The notes under the pieces were generated by a model, which made no database searches, was not told where the DNA came from, and saw nothing but the letters and a program-made list of their open reading frames with translations. A stretch of DNA of 64,000 bases from Chryseobacterium luquanense. GTDB taxonomy: Bacteria; Bacteroidota; Bacteroidia; Flavobacteriales; Weeksellaceae. Made by a program: the position numbers and the translations under genes. Shown piece after piece: positions 58,935 through 64,000 of the stretch. The DNA is taken from the NCBI RefSeq assembly GCF_026460945.1, contig NZ_JAOVZV010000010.1:186001-250000 (forward strand). Direction: 5' to 3'. Position 1 is the first letter of the stretch. Every line of letters begins with the position of its first letter.

Positions 58935-60251
58935 ATGAAGCCAAATTTCACGCAAAAAGTTACAAACTGGGGCAATTTTCCTATTGTGGAAAAAGAAATG
59001 AAGTCGGAAGACAGCTACAGGAAAATCAAAGAATTTGTACAGAACCATAATGAAGTTATTGCAAGAGGAAACGGAAGATGTTATGGTGATGCTTCTTTAG
59101 GTGAAAGTATTTTTTCGACTAAAAAATTAAATAAATTCATCAGTTTCGACCGATTAAACGGAATTATTGAATGCGAATCCGGAGTTCTTTTGTCGGAAGT
59201 TTTAGAAATTTCAGTTCAGCAGGGATATTTTTTATACGTCACACCGGGAACTAAATTTATTTCCGTCGGTGGTGCAATTGCATCCGATGTTCATGGAAAA
59301 AACCATCATTCTGAAGGTTGTTTTTCAGAATACGTTATTGATTTTAAATTAATGACAGAAAATGGTGAAATTATAACGTGCTCAAGAGAAGAAAATTCCG
59401 AAAAGTTCTTCGCAACAATTGGCGGAATGGGTTTAACAGGAATTATTCTTTCGGCAAGATTTAAGCTAAAAAATATTGAAACCGCATATATTCGTCAGGA
59501 AAGTATTAAAGCTGAAAATTTAGACGAAATATTCCGACTGTTTGAAGAAAGTGAAAGCTGGACTTATACTGTTGCATGGATTGATTGTCTTCAAAAAGGA
59601 AAAAATATCGGACGAAGTATTCTGATGCGAGGTGAACACGCTTTTTCACACGAGCTTCCACAGAAATTTTCTAAAAATCCTTTACGATTAAAAAAGAAAT
59701 TTTCCCCGACAGTTCCTTTTTATTTTCCTGGATTTGTTTTAAATGCATTGACTGTAAAGATTTTTAATTTTTTATATTATAAAAAACAAGCTAAAAAAGA
59801 GCTTAAGAATATCATCGATTACGAAACTTATTTTTATCCGCTTGATGCCATTAATGAATGGAATAGAATCTATGGAAAATCAGGTTTTATACAATATCAA
59901 ATGGTGATTCCGAAAGAAAATGGCAAAGAAGGAATGAAAAAAATCCTTGAAACCATCGCAAACAGTGGAAACGGTTCTTTCCTCGCAGTTTTAAAACTTT
60001 TCGGTAAAGATAATCCGGAAGCTTACAACTCTTTTCCTGTTGAAGGTTATACTTTGGCGCTCGATTTTAAAGTAAATTCAAAATTGAAAAAGTTAGTTTC
60101 ACAATTAGATCAAATTGTGCAGGATTTTGGAGGAAGAGTTTATCTTACGAAAGACAGTATGAGCAAATCTTCGTTGACGGATTACCTGAAAAATGTAGAA
60201 AGTTCAAAATTTGTGTCATTACAGCACAAAAGAATCTTAAATAATAAGTAA
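58935..60251 (+). CDS. DprE1-like FAD-dependent oxidase
   Basis: A 438-aa FAD-binding (PCMH-type) oxidoreductase resembling DprE1, which oxidises the 2'-OH of polyprenylphosphoryl-ribose. The FAD block is RGNGRCYGDASLGES (about residues 37-51), then SVGGAIASDVHGKNHHSEGCFSEYV. The C-terminal VLKLFGKDNPEAYNSFPVEGY segment and GGRVYLTKDSMSKSS (with the catalytic-type Lys) match the family. At the position of the mycobacterial benzothiazinone-target Cys there is Ala375 by my alignment. The gene follows UbiA after 3 nt. Confidence 0.88.
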   Translation: MKPNFTQKVTNWGNFPIVEKEMKSEDSYRKIKEFVQNHNEVIARGNGRCYGDASLGESIFSTKKLNKFISFDRLNGIIECESGVLLSEVLEISVQQGYFLYVTPGTKFISVGGAIASDVHGKNHHSEGCFSEYVIDFKLMTENGEIITCSREENSEKFFATIGGMGLTGIILSARFKLKNIETAYIRQESIKAENLDEIFRLFEESESWTYTVAWIDCLQKGKNIGRSILMRGEHAFSHELPQKFSKNPLRLKKKFSPTVPFYFPGFVLNALTVKIFNFLYYKKQAKKELKNIIDYETYFYPLDAINEWNRIYGKSGFIQYQMVIPKENGKEGMKKILETIANSGNGSFLAVLKLFGKDNPEAYNSFPVEGYTLALDFKVNSKLKKLVSQLDQIVQDFGGRVYLTKDSMSKSSLTDYLKNVESSKFVSLQHKRILNNK

Positions 60252-60977
60252 ATGATAGTTCTCGGAAGTACATCTGAAGTTGCGCAGGCTTTTGTGGAAA
60301 AAGCTTTACAGGAAGGCGAACAATATGAAAGAATTTATCTTTTTACATCAAACAGAGAGGCAACAGAACGTTTTGCACAGCATATTGACGTAAAATTTCT
60401 TCAGCAATCTGAAATTATAGAACTTGATTTGACAAAAGAAATTAATTATTTTAATTTCGATTACATCAATTCAAATCTGTTGTTTTGTGCAACAGGTTAT
60501 TTGGGAGACGGTACTGAAGAAGGTTTGTATGATAATAAAAATACAGAACGAATTATTGATATCAATTACGCAAAACTAGTTCCTGTTATCAATTATTTTG
60601 CTCAGAAATTTGAAGGCAAAAGATCAGGAACAATTATCGGGCTTTCATCGGTTGCAGGAGATCGTGGAAGACAGAGTAATTTTATTTACGGAAGTGCAAA
60701 AGCAGCTTTTACCGCCTATTTAAGCGGGCTACGAAATTATTTATTTGATAAGAAAGTTCATGTTTTAACCGTAAAACCAGGTTTTATGGCTACAAAAATG
60801 ACAGAAGGTTTACCATTAAATCCGAAACTGACAGCAACTCCAAAACAGGCTGCAGAATGTATTTATAAAGCATTTAAAAAACAAAAGAATGTTGCATACG
60901 TTTTACCGATTTGGGGCGTTATTATGTTAGTTATTAGAAATATTCCTGAGTTTATATTTAAAAAATTAAAGCTTTAA
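60252..60977 (+). CDS. DprE2-like SDR reductase
   Basis: A 241-aa short-chain dehydrogenase predicted to reduce the 2'-keto intermediate to the arabinose epimer with NAD(P)H, completing the DprE1/DprE2 epimerisation. It has a VLGSTSEVAQ nucleotide motif, a LSSVAGDRGRQ segment, and YGSAK with the catalytic Tyr-Lys pair. The tail MLVIRNIPEFIFKKLKL resembles the mycobacterial DprE2 tail from memory. The ATG abuts the DprE1-like stop (TAA then ATG). Confidence 0.88.
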   Translation: MIVLGSTSEVAQAFVEKALQEGEQYERIYLFTSNREATERFAQHIDVKFLQQSEIIELDLTKEINYFNFDYINSNLLFCATGYLGDGTEEGLYDNKNTERIIDINYAKLVPVINYFAQKFEGKRSGTIIGLSSVAGDRGRQSNFIYGSAKAAFTAYLSGLRNYLFDKKVHVLTVKPGFMATKMTEGLPLNPKLTATPKQAAECIYKAFKKQKNVAYVLPIWGVIMLVIRNIPEFIFKKLKL

Positions 60978-61085
60978 AAACTGTTGTGTTCATTGCTGAG
61001 TGAAACGCCTTTGCGAACTTAAAAGCATAATAGTTTTAAAAATAACTTTGCGAACTTTGCGTTAAAATAAAAATTAAAAATTAGA

Positions 61086-61673
61086 ATGAAAAAATTGTAT
61101 TGTTTTGATTTTGATGGAACTATCACTTACAAAGACACAATGTTTTTGTATCTTAAATTTTACAATCCTTCAAAATTTCGGGTGCAGTTTTTGAAACATA
61201 TTCCTCTTTTTATTCTTTTAAAATTAAAATTAGCAGAAACTGAAAAAGTCAAAAAAAGCTTTATTGGATCTGTTTTAAAAGGTCAGTTACAGTCTAAAAT
61301 TGAAGAAAAATCTAAACAGTTTTTTGAAGAAAATTATCCTAAAATTGTTAGAGAAAACGCTTTAGATTTTATAAAAAACATCGACAGAGAAAATACACAG
61401 AGTTTAATGGTGACAGCTTCTCTTGATATTTGGACCAAACCTTTTGCCGAAAAATTACAAATGAATTTGGTTTCTACTAAAGCTGAGTTCAAAAATGGGG
61501 TTTTTACAGGCAACTTTATTGGTAAAAACTGCAACGGAAAAGAGAAATTAGAGCGTATTAAAAAAGAAATTTCAGACGATAAGTACGATAAAATCATAGC
61601 ATTCGGTGATACTTCGGGTGATAAGCCGATGCTGAAATGGGCAAATGAAGGTCATTACCAATTTTTTCATTAA
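61086..61673 (+). CDS. HAD-IB family phosphatase
   Basis: A 195-aa HAD-superfamily phosphatase. It has motif I FDFDGTIT (nucleophile Asp8, Asp10), motif II VTASLDI, motif III Lys in GKEKLER, and motif IV FGDTSGDKPML. It follows the DprE-like genes by about 108 nt on the same strand and could remove the 5-phosphate left by the UbiA reaction. This is inference from position. Serine or lipid phosphatases of the same subfamily are alternatives. Confidence 0.8.
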   Translation: MKKLYCFDFDGTITYKDTMFLYLKFYNPSKFRVQFLKHIPLFILLKLKLAETEKVKKSFIGSVLKGQLQSKIEEKSKQFFEENYPKIVRENALDFIKNIDRENTQSLMVTASLDIWTKPFAEKLQMNLVSTKAEFKNGVFTGNFIGKNCNGKEKLERIKKEISDDKYDKIIAFGDTSGDKPMLKWANEGHYQFFH

Positions 61674-61697
61674 TTTTGAGGGATTAATAAAAATAAT

Positions 61698-62156
61698 ATG
61701 AATAAACTGCTGATTTTGTGTTTTGCAATTATCATGAGTTGCACAAGCACAACTGCACAAAAATCTAATGATATGCAGAATAAAAGTGAAATTCTCGCGT
61801 CTGAGTCAAATGGCGGAACCGAGAAAGCAGGTTTTAAAATAATAAAAGATCAAGAACAGTTAAAAAAGGAAATCACAGAAAATTTTGCTTCATCCGGTAT
61901 GGAGCCTGTGATGGATATTCCTGCTTTTCCGAATGATAAGAAAGTCATTTTATACAATTTAGGAAGATTCAATTCAGGAGATCATAAAGTAAAGGAAATT
62001 AAAAGCATTTCTGTAAAAGATAATGTATTGTATGTAGAAGTTCCGATGTATGAGTCGGGCGGAATGGAGATTCAGGTACTTTCAAATCCTTGGTTTGTTT
62101 TTTCAGTTCCTTCCAGTTACAAATTCACTTCAGTACAATTAAATCCGACAAAATAA
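61698..62156 (+). CDS. Lipoprotein of unknown function
   Basis: A 152-aa lipoprotein with the lipobox Cys at residue 15 (AIIMSC). The mature part is mixed, with a Ser-rich linker, a helical KIIKDQEQLKKEITENF stretch and a beta C-terminal part (VPMYESGGMEIQVLS). No family recognised. It is 24 nt from the HAD gene and 3 nt from the cysteine desulfurase. Confidence 0.7.
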   Translation: MNKLLILCFAIIMSCTSTTAQKSNDMQNKSEILASESNGGTEKAGFKIIKDQEQLKKEITENFASSGMEPVMDIPAFPNDKKVILYNLGRFNSGDHKVKEIKSISVKDNVLYVEVPMYESGGMEIQVLSNPWFVFSVPSSYKFTSVQLNPTK

Positions 62157-62159
62157 AAA

Positions 62160-63335
62160 ATGAATAAAATATATTTAGATAACGCTGCTACAACACCGCT
62201 TTTAGAAGAAGTAATTGACGCAATGGTCGATACAATGAAAATGAATTTCGGAAACCCTTCTTCAACTCACAGTTTCGGACAAGAAGCTAAGATTTTGATA
62301 GAAAATGTAAGAAGGCAGGTTGCAGATTATCTACATGTAACTCCGGCTGAGATTATTTTCACATCTTGCGGTACAGAATCCAACAACATGATTATTAAAT
62401 CCAGCGTTGAGCATCTTGGCGTTGAAAGAATCATTAGTTCACCGATGGAGCACAAATGTGTTTCTGAGAGTATTTTGGATATGAAAAACAGAAAAGGTGT
62501 TGAAGTTGCTTACATTCGTCCCAACGAAAAAGGAGATATTGATTTAAATAAATTAGAAGAATTACTTAAAGGTTCCGATAAAAAAACTTTAGTAAGCTTA
62601 ATGCATGCTAATAACGAGATTGGAAATATAGTTGACATTAAAAAAATTGCACAGATTTGTAAAGAAAACAATGCACTTTTCCATTCTGATACCGTTCAGA
62701 CAATGGCGCACATGAATCTTGATTTTTCAGATATTCCTGTAGATTTTGCTTCTTGCAGTGCTCATAAATTTCACGGTCCGAAAGGAATTGGTTTTGCATT
62801 TATTAGAAAATCAAGCGGATTGAAAGGAATTATTACAGGAGGTCCTCAAGAAAGAAGTTTGAGAGCCGGAACTGAAAATGTTGCTGGTATTGCAGGTTTA
62901 GGTAAAGCTTTAGAGCTTTCATTAAATAATATGGAAGCTTATACTCACCATATGCAGGACATTAAACAATATACGATTGATAGAGTGGCTGCAGAAATTC
63001 CAGAAGTTAAATTTAACGGGAGAAGTTCCGAAGCTGATAACAGTTTATATACGGTTGTAAGTCTTTTGCTTCCATACAAAAACCCTTTAATCGGATTGCA
63101 GTTGGATATGAAAGGAATTGCAGTTTCGCAAGGAAGTGCATGTTCATCAGGAGCTTCAAAACCATCTATGGTAATGATGATGGTTTTATCTGAAGATGAA
63201 ATGGATAACGGGACACCTTTAAGAGTATCATTCAGTCACAAAACGACTAAAAATGAGATTGATGCTTTTGTGGATGCTTTAAAAGAAATCTCTAAAGACT
63301 TCGTTATAGAAAATACAAATGTTGAGCATAGATAG
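62160..63335 (+). CDS. Cysteine desulfurase (NifS/IscS family)
   Basis: A 391-aa PLP-dependent desulfurase that takes sulfur from cysteine for Fe-S clusters and thio-cofactors. It opens with MNKIYLDNAATTPLL; the PLP Lys203 lies in SAHKFHGPKG; the catalytic Cys328 lies in the GSACSSG loop, giving the IscS/NifS type rather than SufS. The length is normal. It is 3 nt from the lipoprotein gene and 71 nt from trxA. Confidence 0.95.
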   Translation: MNKIYLDNAATTPLLEEVIDAMVDTMKMNFGNPSSTHSFGQEAKILIENVRRQVADYLHVTPAEIIFTSCGTESNNMIIKSSVEHLGVERIISSPMEHKCVSESILDMKNRKGVEVAYIRPNEKGDIDLNKLEELLKGSDKKTLVSLMHANNEIGNIVDIKKIAQICKENNALFHSDTVQTMAHMNLDFSDIPVDFASCSAHKFHGPKGIGFAFIRKSSGLKGIITGGPQERSLRAGTENVAGIAGLGKALELSLNNMEAYTHHMQDIKQYTIDRVAAEIPEVKFNGRSSEADNSLYTVVSLLLPYKNPLIGLQLDMKGIAVSQGSACSSGASKPSMVMMMVLSEDEMDNGTPLRVSFSHKTTKNEIDAFVDALKEISKDFVIENTNVEHR

Positions 63336-63406
63336 GCTTTTCATTTTAAAGTGGTAATTTTGAATTAGGAAAACAATAAGAATATTAATAATTAAAAGAT
63401 AAAAAA

Positions 63407-63724
63407 ATGGCTTTAGAAATTACAGATAGCTCGTTTCAGGAAACGGTTTTAAAATCAGACAAACCAGTATTGGTAGACTTTTGGGCAGTATGGTGCGGAC
63501 CTTGTAGAACTTTAGGACCAATCATCGAAGAAGTTGCAACAGATTTTGAAGGAAAAGCTGTAGTAGGAAAAGTAGATGTAGATAACAATCAGGAGATTTC
63601 TATGCAATATGGAATCAGAAATATCCCTACAGTTCTTATTTTCAAGAATGGTGAAGTAGTAGATAAATTGGTTGGTGTAACTCCAAAAGAGGTAATCGCT
63701 GAGAAATTAAGCGCACACTTATAA
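63407..63724 (+). CDS. trxA: Thioredoxin
   Basis: A 105-aa canonical thioredoxin with the active site WCGPC (Cys30, Cys33), cis-Pro in RNIPTVLIF and the usual buried Asp in VDFWA. There is no signal peptide, so it works in the cytosol as a disulfide reductant. A terminator follows. Confidence 0.97.
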   Translation: MALEITDSSFQETVLKSDKPVLVDFWAVWCGPCRTLGPIIEEVATDFEGKAVVGKVDVDNNQEISMQYGIRNIPTVLIFKNGEVVDKLVGVTPKEVIAEKLSAHL

Positions 63725-63743
63725 AAAAATCACTTTGATAATG

Positions 63744-63768
63744 AATGCTTTCCGTTTTGGGAAGCATT
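63744..63768 (+). terminator. Rho-independent terminator of trxA
   Basis: A 10-bp stem with one G-T pair (63744-63753 and 63759-63768), a GTTTT loop and a T-run. Confidence 0.8.
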
Positions 63769-63784
63769 TTTTGTCTCGAAAGAT

Positions 63785-63814
63785 TTGCAAAATTAGTAAA
63801 AAGTTGTATTTTTG
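63785..63814 (+). promoter_or_regulatory. Promoter of tRNA-Asp
   Basis: TTG at 63785-63787, 19 nt, then TATTTTTG at 63807-63814: the full Bacteroidetes consensus at ideal spacing, 38 nt before the tRNA. Confidence 0.75.
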
Positions 63815-63852
63815 CAACCACAATAACAGAAGATAATTCTTGAATTGTAAAA

Positions 63853-63926
63853 GATCCGGTAGTTCAGCTGGTTAGAATGCCGCCCTGTCACGGCGGAGGT
63901 CGCGGGTTCGAGTCCCGTCCGGATCG
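63853..63926 (+). tRNA. tRNA-Asp (GTC)
   Basis: A 74-nt cloverleaf. The acceptor stem is GATCCGG/CCGGATC with a G discriminator. The D-loop has AGTTCAGCTGGTTAGA, the anticodon stem-loop CCGCC-CTGTCAC-GGCGG gives anticodon GTC at 63887-63889, and the T arm is GCGGGTTCGAGTCCCGT. The 3' CCA is not encoded (CCT follows). Confidence 0.97.
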
Positions 63927-63933
63927 CCTGAAT

Positions 63934-63961
63934 AAAAAAGTCGCCAATTGGCGACTTTTTT
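63934..63961 (+). terminator. Rho-independent terminator of tRNA-Asp
   Basis: A 12-bp perfect stem (63934-63945 and 63950-63961) with an AATT loop; its 3' arm ends in a six-T run. Confidence 0.85.
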
Positions 63962-64000
63962 CGTTTGTAACTATTTGATAAACAAAGCTATATTAGCTTA

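Noticed and set aside
61009-61057. Direct repeat CTTTGCGAACTT twice, 37 nt apart
   Set aside because: A short AT-context word in an intergenic stretch; too little to call an element.

Overview
The window looks like a chromosomal segment of a Bacteroidetes (Flavobacteriia) bacterium, most likely Chryseobacterium or a close relative in the Weeksellaceae. The evidence is low GC content, Bacteroidetes promoters (TTG, about 19 nt, then TAnnTTTG), four proteins with type IX secretion (T9SS) C-terminal sorting domains, a mevalonate-pathway gene, and the gene order parA-parB-DUF5683-dapB-lepB-wbqC. I see no prophage, insertion sequence, CRISPR array or rRNA operon. It is mostly a core region with some accessory islands.

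Layout. 1-11 kb: HD hydrolase, a T9SS protein, a thioesterase preceded by a cobalamin riboswitch, a small ABC pair, mutS2, ung, and envelope proteins of unknown function. 11-20 kb: MscS channel, a His-containing membrane protein, pdxJ, hydrolases, an SDR/acyl-CoA ligase pair, mvaD and a 43-aa ORF. 20-27.6 kb: a tyrosine/homogentisate degradation set (fahA, hppD, a CoA-transferase, hmgA), all on the minus strand, with a GxxExxY gene flanked by inverted repeats beside it. 27.6-30.2 kb: a TonB-dependent receptor with a CxxC plug, overlapping a secreted thioredoxin. 30.3-36.8 kb: a Crp-like regulator with DoxX and an AhpD-like protein, then a LysR gene divergent from an MdaB/monooxygenase/DJ-1 operon. 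36.9-42.8 kb: small enzymes, TauE/SafE plus DUF1634, and purK and purE separated by two minus-strand genes. 42.9-47.4 kb: three tandem BspA-like T9SS surface proteins. 48-57.9 kb: tonB, the parAB/lepB core cluster, a subtilase and two lipoproteins. 58-61.7 kb: a four-gene set resembling mycobacterial decaprenylphosphoryl-arabinose synthesis. 61.7-64 kb: lipoprotein, cysteine desulfurase, thioredoxin and tRNA-Asp.

The most interesting parts are the polyprenyl-phospho-pentose cluster (UbiA/DprE1/DprE2/HAD), the cobalamin riboswitch with no recognisable B12 gene behind it, the CxxC-plug receptor coupled to a secreted thioredoxin, the GxxExxY gene between inverted repeats, and the tandem BspA paralogues. 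Several genes have a TAnnTTTG element only 4-5 nt from the start codon, which suggests leaderless mRNAs. Family names come from reading motifs and recalling families; no database search was run.
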